Assembly: GCA_963930655.1 (NCBI GenBank)
Contig: OZ005610.1
Coordinates: 1,245,001 to 1,309,000 of the forward strand
DNA: 64,000 bases
Direction of reading: 5' to 3'
Origin: Myrica gale
Taxonomy: Eukaryota > Streptophyta > Magnoliopsida > Fagales > Myricaceae
The notes beneath the pieces were generated by a model, which was not told where the DNA came from, did not search any database, and worked only from the letters and a program-made list of their open reading frames with translations. The number at the start of each line of letters is the position of its first letter. Position 1 is the first letter of the stretch. A program made the position numbers and the translations under genes. Below are positions 47,218-58,804 of this stretch, one piece after another.

Positions 47218-50200
47218 ATGCAGGTCCGGGGAATCTCTTTTCTTCTTCTGTGTGTATTTCAGCTTGTTTCTGCTCAACAAACAACTACTACCGATGAAGG
47301 TTCTTCTTCTTTAGTTGCTATGAATTCCGATAATTGTAAGAATAGTCTCATTTATTCCCAGTTAATATATCTGACTACTCATTTTATTGGACAGTGGCTG
47401 CTCTCAGGAAGATAATAGATTACTGGAACTTGGGAAGCAAAGTTAATTCCACCATTGATCCTTGTAGCCAGAATGCATCATGGGCACCTGATAGTGCAAA
47501 TCCCCGTGTGGCTTGTGACTGTGCTGGCAACACCTGCCACATCACCCACCTGTCAGTTCTCATCACACTTTTCAGCTGCTAATGAAGTTTAATATGTTCT
47601 TCTCGTGTTAAAGAAGTTTCCAATTTTCACTTGGTGCAGGAAGATATATGCTTTAGACGTTTCAGGTGAACTACCCAAAGAACTATTTCTGCTAAAGAAG
47701 CTGATAGACTTGTGAGGATCAATTCTTAAGCTCTGGTAATCTTTCTTGCTTTGATGTGTTTGAGAGTTTCAGTCTTTGGGTAATGATGCAGGAATCTAGG
47801 TCAGAATGTATTGAGCGGGCCCATACCCGCTGAAATTGGACAATTACAGAATATGCAATACCTGTAAGGCAGTAACTGCTACATTAGCTTCTTATTACCT
47901 TACTGTTGAAATCGCTATTTCGAAGATAGAGAATCAATACGCAGCTGTTTTCTTAATGTTTGAGGTGTTTCTATCTTCTTCTTTTTTGTATTCTGAGTGA
48001 TTGAACAGTAGCCTCGGCATAAATAATCTGTCAGGTCCAGTGCCTCCGGAGCTTGGCAATTTAACCCAGTTGATTTCCCTGTAAGCACAATTTGCGGCTC
48101 TCTTTATTCCTTTGTTTTTTCGACTTTTCGCCTTTTCATTAAGCCTCGTCTGAAATCATTTATTTAAACTTATAGTAATTTCCAGAGTTCCTACTGTGTT
48201 ACAGGAGTTTTAGCTCAAACAACTTCTATGGACCGTTGCCTGTTGAGCTCGGAGATTTGACCTCCTTGCAGCAACTGTAAGCTTTATCCTTATTTACCAA
48301 ATTTCAAGTAACTTCTTTCTCTGAGCTTGTGCAATCCCATCCTTTGCCTGTATCCCTTTCAGGTACATTGACAGTAGTGGTGTGAGTGGACCGATTCCAC
48401 AGGAACTTGCAAACTTAAGATCCCTTCAAATTCTGTACTCAACCTCTCTTCTCTATGCAGTTGTATATGGTGGTTTTGAAATGTTGAAGAGCTTGATTGT
48501 TTTAGTTGTAAGTACACTGCCTTTTTTCTTTTCTTGTTTCAGCTGGGCATCTGATAATCTCTTCACTGGAAAGCTTCCAGAATTTTTTGGGAATCTTACG
48601 GAACTCAAGGACCTGTATGCATGGGTTCCCTGGCATTACTATGTCCTCAAATTTGGAGGTTTGATTTCATTGTGATGTTTTGTAATACGTTGACCGGCAC
48701 TCTCTCTTTCCCAGGAGACTACAAGGTACCTCGCTTGAAGGCCCAATCCCAAGCAGTTTTCGGGCTCTAACTAAGCTAGAGGACCTGTAAGGCCTTTTAA
48801 TTATGAACTTATATGTTTAGAAATATCTATACATGGCTAATTGTTTCCATAAGATCTTTTTTTATCCTTTGAAAGCCTTTCGTTCTTCTATATCATATTT
48901 TTTGCCAATCGCAAAACTATCGAGTGCGGGACATCAGATATGGACAAGCCATCAACAATTTTGTTCACTAAAAATAGCTGGTTTGAGCAGCATTTATACT
49001 GAGATGGGGATGCCACATTTCTCATATCAACTTTGGTTCATAGTATTTAATCACTTGTTGTCAGCTTGTCCATAGTGGTATTCTTCTTTATGCTTTTCAC
49101 TTCTACCTGGTTCAGGATTTTTTCTGGGTACTAAAATCAGAATCTCTATTTCCTTTTAGGAGAATTGGTGATCTTAGTCAGGAAGATTCTGCTCTTGATT
49201 TTTTGGAGAACCAAACAAGTTTGTCCATACTGTAAGACATCCTATATTTTAGGTCTTAACAAAACTTCTTGGTTTCTATCACATGAATAAAAAATATATC
49301 TTATGTAGAACTTAAATAGATTTTCTCAAATTTTTCCATAGGTCTTTGAGAGACTGTCGAGTGTCTGGCGAAATTCCGGAACGGATAGGCAAATTTGCCA
49401 AGTTGCTATATCTGTAAGTAAGCCTGACATATGTTCACCTGATAAGAATCATTCATTCATGTATGTTTTCGTTGGTTCCTTTCCAAGAAGTAATAATGTC
49501 TTTTACTGTTTATATATAGAGTTCTCATGATTTTAGTTTTTCTAAAGGACTCACTGATTTTCCACGTTGTATTTTTAGCTTCTGATTTCTACCTCTTCTT
49601 ATTGAAATGAAATCGTGATAACAGGGACTTAAGTTTCAACAAGTTGTCTGGCCAAATACCAATATCATTCCAAGATTTTCCTTTGCTGCAATATCTGTAA
49701 GTAAACTAATTCTGGCTCTTTGTTGTCTAATTACGTCAACCCAGTCATTATTAGAATAAAAAAGAAAATGCCTGATTGAGATGTTGTCTATTGTATAACT
49801 GACGTCTAGTCAAAGTGTTGTGGTGTTGTCTAGTGTATATATGACTTCCAGTCAAAATGTATCGATATTCTAGAGAAATTTTGATTACAATTTGAGTTGC
49901 CTCGATTGTCTTTGATTAGTTTACAGGTAATCCTTAAATCACAACCGAGGATTTGCCTTGCAGCACTGTAAGGTTCAATGATCATTTAAGATATTAAATC
50001 AAAACGTAGTCCTGTCTCATATCCAGGACTGCATCATAAGGTCACTCGTCTAATGGCAGTATTACAAAATACATTAGCACCTCATGAAAATAATATATTT
50101 ACTTTCCTGCTTGAAAAGAGTTGATAGTGTGTGACTAGCAAACTGGAGGATAAACCTGAGAATAAATCAGGCAGAATGATTCACTTAACATCTGTATTAG

Positions 50201-53200
50201 TATATACGATCCATTTGTACTGTATTCAAATTATTAATGGAAAGACCACAGCCATACATTGGTGACACAGGCTGGAAACACATCACAGGCTTCATTTTTG
50301 GAAATATAAAAGGCATTCACTTTCGGAATAGATTCTGTTTCTGGTCATATGTTTTCAAGACTTGCCTTTTTGTGCTTTTAAAGGACGTGTAAATAATTTA
50401 CCAATGCCGTTCTACATTGCTGCTCTAACAATTATATCCCTAAAGACAATTTCTGTATATGTCTCAGATATCTTGGAAACAATAACTTGAGTGGACAGCT
50501 ACCTGAGAATATAGCAAGTCCCAAGCTCATGGCATTGTAAGTGCAACCTTCAACTTGGGATACACCTTTTTTGTGATGGGATATAACTGAAACAATGATT
50601 TGTACAAATGTTACGGTATTTTAAGTATCTGATTGGATCCCCCACTCTTCTATTTTCCATTTTGATGAGTATCATAGGCTGCTTATGATGCTTTATATCC
50701 TATTGTGAAACACGTAGGACAATTAAGTCACTGGTAAGAGTACTGACTTTGTTTAAAAACAGTTCAAATTCATTTTGAAAGTATTGAGGTGCTATTTCTT
50801 AACATTTGTCAAGCAATGGATGTCTCTTGGCCGATTATGATGATTGGCAACAAATTGCAGTTCTTCTCGTATGCCCGAGCCTTTCTTTAAGAAAATCTGT
50901 CTTTTGCTGCTTTGAAGGATCTGTGTGGAAATCTTTAAAAGCAAAATATATAATAAAAAGAATGAGAACATAACGTTTTTATACCTTCAGTAAAATGCTT
51001 GAATATAATCTCCCTTTTGTATTTCTCAGACATACAACTAATTATTCTGGTTTTATGGGCAGAGATGTCTCCTTCAATCCTATCTCCGGCAAATTACCTC
51101 TGAATTTTTCTAGAGTAGGATTTGTAATGTAAGTTCATCTTCTCTTTTACCTTTTGTAAGACTACCTTCCTGGTACACTGATAAGGTAGGAGAACTGTGC
51201 ACCTCTGCTAACGTGCTCTTTGAAACCTATCTCTGTATTTTCAGTGCATTACTTTTTAACATCAGTTCGCAAAAAGTAACTACCTTTTTTATTCAGGAAT
51301 GTTGTCGGAACATCCATCAATACAGATAGTTTACTGGACACGTAAGTTAGTATTTCCCTCTTTTTTGTAAGTGGAGCTTGCACTCTTCTGTCGTCGTTAT
51401 CTCATCTAGTAAACAAATCGACATCTTTAGAAACAGCATGTTTGTAATCTTTCATATCAGGGGCTGAAACTTCATAGTGCGAATTTCTGGCTGTTGATTC
51501 CATACCCACGAATATGATCTTAAAAGAAATGATCATAAATCCTTAATACATTGCATATTGAGGTTTTGTGCAACTTTCAAGAGCCTGAGTCAAAATTGGA
51601 CCAATAATGCCACATATTTTCTTGTTGCTTTATGCTTCGGAGAGCCTTCCAAAACTCTACTGTTTTGAGCAAAAAAGACTGAATAACTTATGATCCTAAA
51701 GGTTGAGCACAATCTAGTGAATTTATGATGCGTTGGACATTCCAGTAAGATTTTAGTCATTTTACTGATCGTTGATGTAGGAAGGCAAGTGGGATGTTGC
51801 AGTGCCTCCAACCAAATGCCAGTTGTACTACAAAACTTCCAGCCTGTGAGTAAAAGTTTTCTTGATCATTTTTACGTATTGACCATCTAGTAAAACCAGT
51901 TGTACATATTATACCTTGGACAAAAGAATGAAATGCTATCAGATGTGAAAGATTTAACTTCAAGACAATCTGCTGTTCAAAGCATTAGGCAGCTTATGGT
52001 TCAGTAAGATATTAAGGGCATACACAATTTCATGAGAGTTAATGGAAATTAAACATTTAAACATGGTTGGCCCAGGGCACTTTCCTTTGAATTACCCAAA
52101 GTATTCCATGGTTCTTCATTAAGTAGTGTAGCCTTCAATTTATACTATGCCTTGCGGTGCTTGCTACTTTACAGTCTTGGTGCTTCCTTCTTCTTCTTCT
52201 TTTTCCATGGGGTCTGAATTCATTTGGATCAATTGGTCTCTAATTGGTCCAAATGTCAATTGGAGGCAGTGAATCAATCTAGAATGATCCGAAATCTGAT
52301 CTAAATCCAACATATCATCTGTAGAGCTGATGAAGTAGAAAAACTAAACAAATTAAGATATATCATTAGTTCCATGACTAAAGCTCTCTTCCTCACAAAT
52401 GAAATGCCAAATACGCTCTCCTTTGAGATGCCATGTCCGAATCAGACATGGAAATTCTGAATTCTGAACTTATTTAAAGTATTGCTAACATTTAAAATGA
52501 ACTTTAGGACCTGCAATTCATAGTAAAATGGAATGCGGACATGGTAAACAATTTTTATAAATCTTCAGAAGTTATAAATGTTTTCACTTTCTACCTTTAA
52601 GTTTCATTGTAATTTTAGTTTTGGAGAACATACTTCTGTTGCAGCTTCATTTTCTGTTAAATGTGGAGGCACAGAACAAATATCTTCATCTGGCATCGAG
52701 TTTGATGATGATTCTGAAAACCTTGGAGCTGCTTCAATGTACATGAACTCTAACTATCAATGGGCAGTCAGCACTACCGGGAATTTTATATCCAATCCAA
52801 AAGGACCTCAATATATAGCAAAGGTGGATACTCAAATTACGGGAACTTTAGACTTTGAACTGTTTAAAACAGCAAGGATTTCACCAAGCTCACTGAGGTA
52901 CTATGGCCTTAGCTTGAAGAATGGGAAGTATACTGTTGAGCTCCACTTCGCAGAGATAACTATGGATGATAGTCAGTCTTGGAAAGGTCTGGGGAAGCGC
53001 TTATTTGATATTTACATTCAGGTATTTGTGGAAACACCCTTTTCTATGGATATTGAAAAGATGCTTATTTGATTGAAAAGGCAGGCACACCATCTCTATG
53101 GATATTCTGAAGTAGACAAGATCCAATAAGATTGTGGTGAAAAGCTAAATTGAAGATTTATCCCTCTACTGACCATAAGGATTAATTCAAGTCCTCTGGA

Positions 53201-54136
53201 CCTGAAAAACCTCTTAGTACCCTTTGCCCATTGTTTAGAACTATAGTCATGTTTCTTAGTGCCAAACCTCCCTGCTGGCTGTATGGGCGGGTTGGTTATG
53301 CCTTGTATTGTTGCAGGGGACTTAAATGACATTCGTAGGCCTGAGGATAGAATATGAGAATCCCTTGCTTGGCCCATCTGGGGATGTTCAATTTGGAGGA
53401 GGCGATCTCCCATGTTGAGATAAATGATTTGAGACTAAAAAATATTCGAACTGGTTTCATATATGGTAGCTTGACATTCCAAGAATTCTTGAATGCTTTG
53501 CAACAAAGCATTGCGGATAACATTGAGATCAAAACTTCTTATTGCGCAAGTTTGTTGAAACAATCGTATTTGCATTTTTTTTGCCTCTCCATATATTCAT
53601 CTGATACATATTCTCCGATAGAAAAGCTTCAAACAATGCTTGTGTTTTCCTTTTCCGCAGCCTTGATAAATGCATTCTGCAACTTTTAGAGTATCAACCG
53701 TATAATTGCTTCTTATTTGTAATTGCCCTTTTTATCCTCATGAAATGCTGCAATTGCCTTAAGGGTGAGAGAGTTCTCCAAGACTTCAACATTCAGAAGG
53801 AAGCTGGTGGATCAAAAAGAGCCTTGATCAAAACATTTGAGGCAAATGTAACAAACACGATCATGGAGATTCACTTCTTCTGGGCTGGGAAAGGCACCTG
53901 CTGCATTCCATTTCAAGGCACATATGGACCTCTGGTGTCAGCAGTCCATGCTTATCAAGGTCCTTCATATCTTTTCCCGTAACATTTGGAATTTTGTGCT
54001 TTTCCTTTTTGTCAGTACGTCCTTAATTATTTTTTCCATAGTTGATGCTGTCTCTTCTTCTAAACGGGACAAGAAGCGTGTAGGAAGAATTGTTGGAATA
54101 GCGCTCGCATGTGTAGCTGGTTTCTTAATGATCTAA
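47218..54136 (+). CDS. LRR/malectin receptor-like protein, family VIII-2, without kinase domain
   Basis: Nineteen exons keep one open frame of 635 residues: 47218-47335, 47395-47551, 47640-47711, 47792-47863, 48009-48080, 48205-48276, 48363-48434, 48543-48614, 48715-48786, 49160-49231, 49342-49413, 49625-49696, 50468-50536, 51063-51128, 51297-51341, 51781-51845, 52645-53021, 53764-53959 and 54042-54136. There is a signal peptide (RGISFLLLCVFQLVSA) and a Cys-pair N-cap. Ten 72-bp exons, each one LRR cut in the same phase, follow (for example NLSGPVPPELGNLTQL). A malectin domain starts near residue 415 (SFSVKCGGTEQ; LHFAEITMDD; FFWAGKGTCCIP). A hydrophobic segment (IVGIALACVAGFLMI) then ends at TAA. 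The full-length family (for example AT1G56140) continues into a kinase; here none is found. It may be a kinase-less receptor or a recently truncated gene. Confidence 0.85.
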
Positions 54137-54217
54137 TCACTATTCTACTTTTGGTGGACCAACAAGGGAGCATCCCGGCACACGCGAGTGCGCACAGAAT
54201 CACCAAGGGAGGGATAA
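54137..54217 (+). pseudogene. Relic of the lost transmembrane/juxtamembrane region
   Basis: Directly after the stop, the same frame still reads SLFYFWWTNKGASRHTRVRT and ESPREG before a second TAA (54215-54217). This is the expected continuation of the membrane helix and juxtamembrane segment in this family. After that all resemblance ends. Confidence 0.75.
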
Positions 54218-54540
54218 TGCCCCTGAAGATGTTCCCAGTGGATGCTGCTGCTGTGTTTTGATCTACTTTTGGGTTCTATTTTCGGTGATGATTGTATGAA
54301 TAAAGGTTATCCAGTTGGTGTAAGACTTGATATAAAGGTTTTCCTTGAATTTGAGTACGTTGCTTGCGACCAAAAACGAATTTTTCAGACGCTATGGTGT
54401 GACTTAGGAACAGAGATGGGCGAAATGTTGTAAGAAGCTAGACCCAAGGTTTGAATTCTGCCCTTTCAGTGTAGTTCTCCTCTTAGCCACCCCTCCAAAA
54501 AGTTGATGCCGATTTCTATGGCACCGTTGGCAATAAAACC
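54218..54540. other. Sequence where the receptor kinase exons would be expected
   Basis: No kinase motif is seen in any frame. A TTTT run on the minus strand (54538-54535) is the likely Pol III terminator of the neighbouring tRNA. Confidence 0.6.
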
Positions 54541-54613
54541 CGACCACGGTGGGACTCGAACCCACAATCTCCCGCTCCGGAGGCGAGCGCCTTATCCATT
54601 AGGCCACGCGATC
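54541..54613 (-). tRNA. tRNA-Arg (anticodon CCG)
   Basis: 73 nt on the minus strand folds as a cloverleaf. The acceptor stem GATCGCG/CGTGGTC closes with two G-T pairs, the D stem is GCC/GGC, the anticodon stem CTCGC/GCGGG encloses the loop CTCCGGA with anticodon CCG, and the T arm is GTGGG/CCCAC with TTCGAGT. The discriminator base is G. The A box (TGGCCTAATGG) and B box (GGTTCGAGTCC) are intact and a T4 terminator follows. It reads CGG codons. No intron. Confidence 0.97.
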
Positions 54614-56857
54614 TGATGTTTGGCTTCGTTTACTTAATATGATATGTATCAATTTTGTTTTTTTCTATCATCTCCATTCCTGAGCACTCATATATTTGTT
54701 AATGTTCCACAATATTCATGTTTGTATTAGGTATGGGATATAACTGAATCCTCCATGAAGTACATGTCGTTATTACCAAACTCATAACTGGTTAGAGAAC
54801 CTTCTCTCGTAGATACCCTTCATCAAGGCATTGCTAACAGTAAGCTCTTTCCCCTTAGTGTCAAAGGGTGAGTTCCTTTTTTAAATTTTTTTGTTGACTT
54901 CTTCATAATAGGAAAATGAGAAAAGATCACAATAGTTTTATCCTCTTTCTTAAGAGCCAATGGTTATTAATGATGCGGGTGCTGAAATCTCGTTTTAGAT
55001 CAATTTCATCTTATTGTCGCTTTATATCTGCATGAAAGACCACCAAACAACTCTTGATAATATCCATTCACTGATTTAAAACCCAATAGATAGCCCAATT
55101 ATACACAAAATTACACATATAATTTGGTTATGGGTCTAGTAGACCTTCATCGTTTTTGTTTGCTAAAATACAATGATCCTTTTGGACACGTGTCTACTAA
55201 TGTCTTGTTTTTTTTTTAATAAAAGTTTCTTATTGGTATAAAGAAGAACAGCGCAGAGAAAAGAAAAGAACTAACAAAAGTACGTAACATCTTAAAAAAT
55301 AAATAAATGAGAAAATAAGAACATAGTATGAAGAATAATTACATAAAAGTTGACTAATAATAAATTTACAAAGCTTAAAGCGGCTGCTCCTTCAAGTGTC
55401 CAAAACATCAGCGGTCGTAACTAGACACGGAGAGAGAAGCCAATTGGGATCTAAGAAATAGAAAGAAAAAGGGGCCAAAAAAGCCGACAAATAATGCACG
55501 CCAAGCTCCCACTTCCATAAACTAAGGGTGTTTGTTTTCCCAAAATTTTGAAGTTCGAAATTTCCAACAAAACAATCACACTCTAAAATTTAACTTTTAC
55601 ACACACATTTTACTTTTCATAAATTCCAGTAAATTTTAATAAAGTAAAAATTCTTAAAATTTTAAGAATATTTCCCAAAATTTCTACAAACAAACAGCCT
55701 GTAAGATCCATTTGCCTTCTCATGAAGTCCCAACGTGGCACCGACACGCCACTGCCCGAAAGCGGAAAACCCATTGATCCAATTTCCAATTAGAGCTATG
55801 CAGTGACTTCCACATGCTCCATCACTCCGACGCTGAACGCTCTATCCAAATCCCCCTCTCAACCTCCACGTGTCCATCTCATTGACCAGGTCATGTCTAC
55901 GAAAAAAAAAACAGTTCGTAAAATGTCTCCATCACCGTATACTGTACTCCTAAAGTATCCTAACCTGTGTATTTGCGTGGTAAAATTTTATTCTTCCTAT
56001 CATTTTAACACAATAAAATATTATAATATAATCTCTCTACTCCATCAAATTAGTACTTTTCACACCAAAAAATATAAAAAATTAACTCACTTCACTCTTA
56101 CACTAAATTCAATACTTAAAATTTCAATTTGATTAACAAATTCACCCGATAAACGTACGTACGCGCTGTACGAGGAACCATGAAATTGGGTCTCTCTCTC
56201 CTCTTTAAAGCCGGGCACACAGCTGCACCCCAGCTTCTTTCCGACAGCACACATCTCGCGACGCTTCAGCTAAAAGAGCCTCCTTTTTCCTAGATCTCAG
56301 ATCAATCCAACGGTGGATCTCTCTCCACCTCACTGAACTCCAACCCACCATTTGAATCCAGCTTTTCGGGGTCCCCCCCTCTCCCCCTTCCCATTTCGTT
56401 CCTCTCCCTCATTACACTTCTGGACACACCATACAAAGCAGATAGGGAGAGAGAGAGAGCGGAGAACATATCGCGATTTCTTTTGCACGCCACGACGCCG
56501 TCCTGTCGCTCTCCTTCCCCGATCTTATTCCTCAGCAGTCGTTTCAGTCCCCTATTTTATCAGGAAAAAAAGACTTAAATCCGACGTCGTTCTTACAGAT
56601 CTGAGAGTCCTCTCCTGCCCGCCGATCAACAAATCGGAAAACCAACCGTAAATTCTAGATCTTTTTTCCTGAGAGCTTCTATTTCTGGTTAATCTTCAAC
56701 GAGCACTACATTTGTGCTGGATTAAAGTCAACTAATAGCGCTTAATTATCATTAATTCTTCTAAGTAGGAGCTCAATGGAACTCAACTACCGCTCTATTT
56801 ATTGTTTTTAGGCTTGGTGTCCGAAGAATAAGAAGAAAGGGGGAACGTACGGTGGAG
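54614..56857. other. Intergenic region and 5' leader of the ANTH gene
   Basis: About 2.2 kb. 55525-55700 is an AT-rich element whose ends (AGGGTGTTTGTTT and inverted AGGCTGTTTGTTT) are similar, MITE-like, without a clear target duplication. From about 56200 the sequence becomes pyrimidine-rich, as in a promoter and leader. An AG at 56810-56811 preceded by ATTGTTTTT is a good acceptor. With the GT at 56648 it would define a leader intron (inferred). Confidence 0.55.
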
Positions 56858-58804
56858 ATGGCGCCGAGCACGATTCGCAAGGCGATTGGGGCCGTTAAGG
56901 ACCAGACGAGCATCGGGATTGCGAAGGTGGCCGGCAACATGGCCCCGGACCTGGAGGTAGCGATAGTAAAGGCGACGAGCCACGACGATGACCCGGCCGA
57001 TGAGAAGTACATCCGGTCCATACTCAACCTCACTTCGTATTCGCGCGGGTACGTCCACGCGTGTGTCTCCGCCGTGTCGAAACGTCTCAGCAAGACGCGG
57101 GACTGGATCGTTGCCCTCAAGGCGCTCATAGTTGTCCACCGCCTGCTCAACGAGGGTGACCCGGTGTTTCAGGAGGAGATCCTCTACGCCACGAGGCGGG
57201 GCACCAGGCTCCTGAATATGTCCGATTTCAAGGACGAAGCGCATTCCAGCTCCTGGGATCACTCTGCTTTTGTAAGAACCTACGCCATTTATTTGGATCA
57301 ACGCTTGGAAATGATGCTCTTCGACAGGAAGAGCCGAGGTAGTCGTGAAGGTGGTGGTAGCGTCGGTGGAGATGACAGATACGGGGGCGGCAGAGACGAT
57401 TTCAGATCACCGCCGCCTTCGAGGCCATACGAGTACGATTACAGTGGCGCCGAGAGTTCTCAAGGATACGGGATGACGATGAGGCGGTCCCGGTCATTCG
57501 GGGACGTGAGCGAAGCAGCAGAGAAGAAGGTTTCGGTGACCGTGACCCCACTGAGGGATATGAAGCCCGAGAGGATATTCGGGAAGATGGGGCATTTACA
57601 GAGGCTCTTGGACCGATTCTTGTCGTGCCGGCCCACAGGTTTGGCCAAGAATAACCGGATGATTTTGATTGCGTTGTATCCGGTGGTGAAAGAAAGCTTC
57701 CAGTTGTATGCTGATATCTGCGAGGTTTTGGCGGTGCTGCTCGATAAGTTCTTCGACATGGAGTACCCAGATTGCGTTAAGACCTTTGATGCCTATGCGG
57801 GCGCCGCCAAGCAGATAGATGAGCTTCTTGCGTTCTATAATTGGTGCAAGGACACGGGTGTGGCGAGGTCGTCCGAGTATCCAGATGTGCAGAGGATTAC
57901 GAGCAAGCTGTTAGAGACTTTGGAGGAGTTTGTGAGGGATAGGGCCAAGAAACCCAAGAGTCCCGAGAGAAAACAGGAGGTCGTGGCTCAAGAGGAGCCT
58001 GTACAGAGTATGAATGAGATAAAGGCATTGCCTCCGCCGGAAAATTACACTCCACCTCCACCTCCACTCCCTTCGGAGCCCATTCCGGAGCCTAAGCCGC
58101 AGGAACAAGTCACTCAAGACTTGGTGGATTTGAGGGATGATGCAGTTACTGCGGATGATCAGGGTAACAGGTTCGCCTTGGCTCTGTTTGCTGGTTCAGC
58201 CGCGAGCAATGTTAATGGGTCATGGGAAGCATTCCCATCTAATGGACAGCCAGAAGTCACCTCGGCTTGGCAAACCCCAGCTGCTGAAGCTGGCAAGGCT
58301 GATTGGGAATTGGCATTGGTTGAGACGGCAAGCAATTTGTCGAAGCAGAAAGCAGCATTGGCTGGTGGGTTTGATCCCTTGCTATTGAATGGAATGTACG
58401 ACCAGGGAATGGTTAGGCAGCATGTGAGTACTGCCCAGGTGAGCGGAGGGAGTGCCAGCAGTGTGGCATTGCCAGGGCCTGGGAAGACTACCACACCTGT
58501 TTTGGCTCTCCCAGCACCGGATGGGACAGTTCAAACATTTAATCAGGACCCTTTTGCTGCATCTTTATGTATTCCACCTCCATCGTATGTGCAAATGGCG
58601 GAGATGGAGAAAAAACAGCAGTTTCTAGTGCAGGAGCAGCAGACATGGCAGCAATATGCGAGGGATGGGATGCAAGGTCAAGCTAGCTTGGCTAAGCTTA
58701 GCGGAACTGGGTACTATGCTGGAGGGCCAACCGTGGTGGCTTATGGAATGCCACCGGTCAATGGAATGGGAGCTCCTGCCGGGTACTACCACACCCCTTA
58801 CTGA
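56858..58804 (+). CDS. CAP1: ANTH-domain clathrin assembly protein, CAP1/PICALM4 type
   Basis: Single coding exon, 648 residues. The N-terminal ANTH domain starts STIRKAIGAVKDQTSIGIAK, contains the lipid-binding Lys-rich start and HDDDPADEKYIRSIL, and continues through DWIVALKALIVVHRLL and GRLLNMSDF-like wording (residues 1 to about 360, with a Gly/Arg-rich insert near 165-200). A Pro-rich linker (NYTPPPPPLPSEPIPEPKP) and a flexible tail follow, with one DPF adaptor-binding motif near residue 564 (NQDPFAAS). Family knowledge: AP180/CALM proteins bind PI(4,5)P2, clathrin and AP-2 in endocytosis; Arabidopsis AT4G32285 and AT2G25430 have this layout. The start is the ATG at 56858. Codon usage is GC-rich relative to the surroundings, and the long antisense ORFs are shadows of it. 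Confidence 0.95.
   Translation: MAPSTIRKAIGAVKDQTSIGIAKVAGNMAPDLEVAIVKATSHDDDPADEKYIRSILNLTSYSRGYVHACVSAVSKRLSKTRDWIVALKALIVVHRLLNEGDPVFQEEILYATRRGTRLLNMSDFKDEAHSSSWDHSAFVRTYAIYLDQRLEMMLFDRKSRGSREGGGSVGGDDRYGGGRDDFRSPPPSRPYEYDYSGAESSQGYGMTMRRSRSFGDVSEAAEKKVSVTVTPLRDMKPERIFGKMGHLQRLLDRFLSCRPTGLAKNNRMILIALYPVVKESFQLYADICEVLAVLLDKFFDMEYPDCVKTFDAYAGAAKQIDELLAFYNWCKDTGVARSSEYPDVQRITSKLLETLEEFVRDRAKKPKSPERKQEVVAQEEPVQSMNEIKALPPPENYTPPPPPLPSEPIPEPKPQEQVTQDLVDLRDDAVTADDQGNRFALALFAGSAASNVNGSWEAFPSNGQPEVTSAWQTPAAEAGKADWELALVETASNLSKQKAALAGGFDPLLLNGMYDQGMVRQHVSTAQVSGGSASSVALPGPGKTTTPVLALPAPDGTVQTFNQDPFAASLCIPPPSYVQMAEMEKKQQFLVQEQQTWQQYARDGMQGQASLAKLSGTGYYAGGPTVVAYGMPPVNGMGAPAGYYHTPY

Noticed and set aside
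56795-57301. 168-codon minus-strand ORF and others antisense to the ANTH gene
   Set aside because: Shadow of the GC-rich ANTH coding sequence; Arg-rich low-complexity translation.
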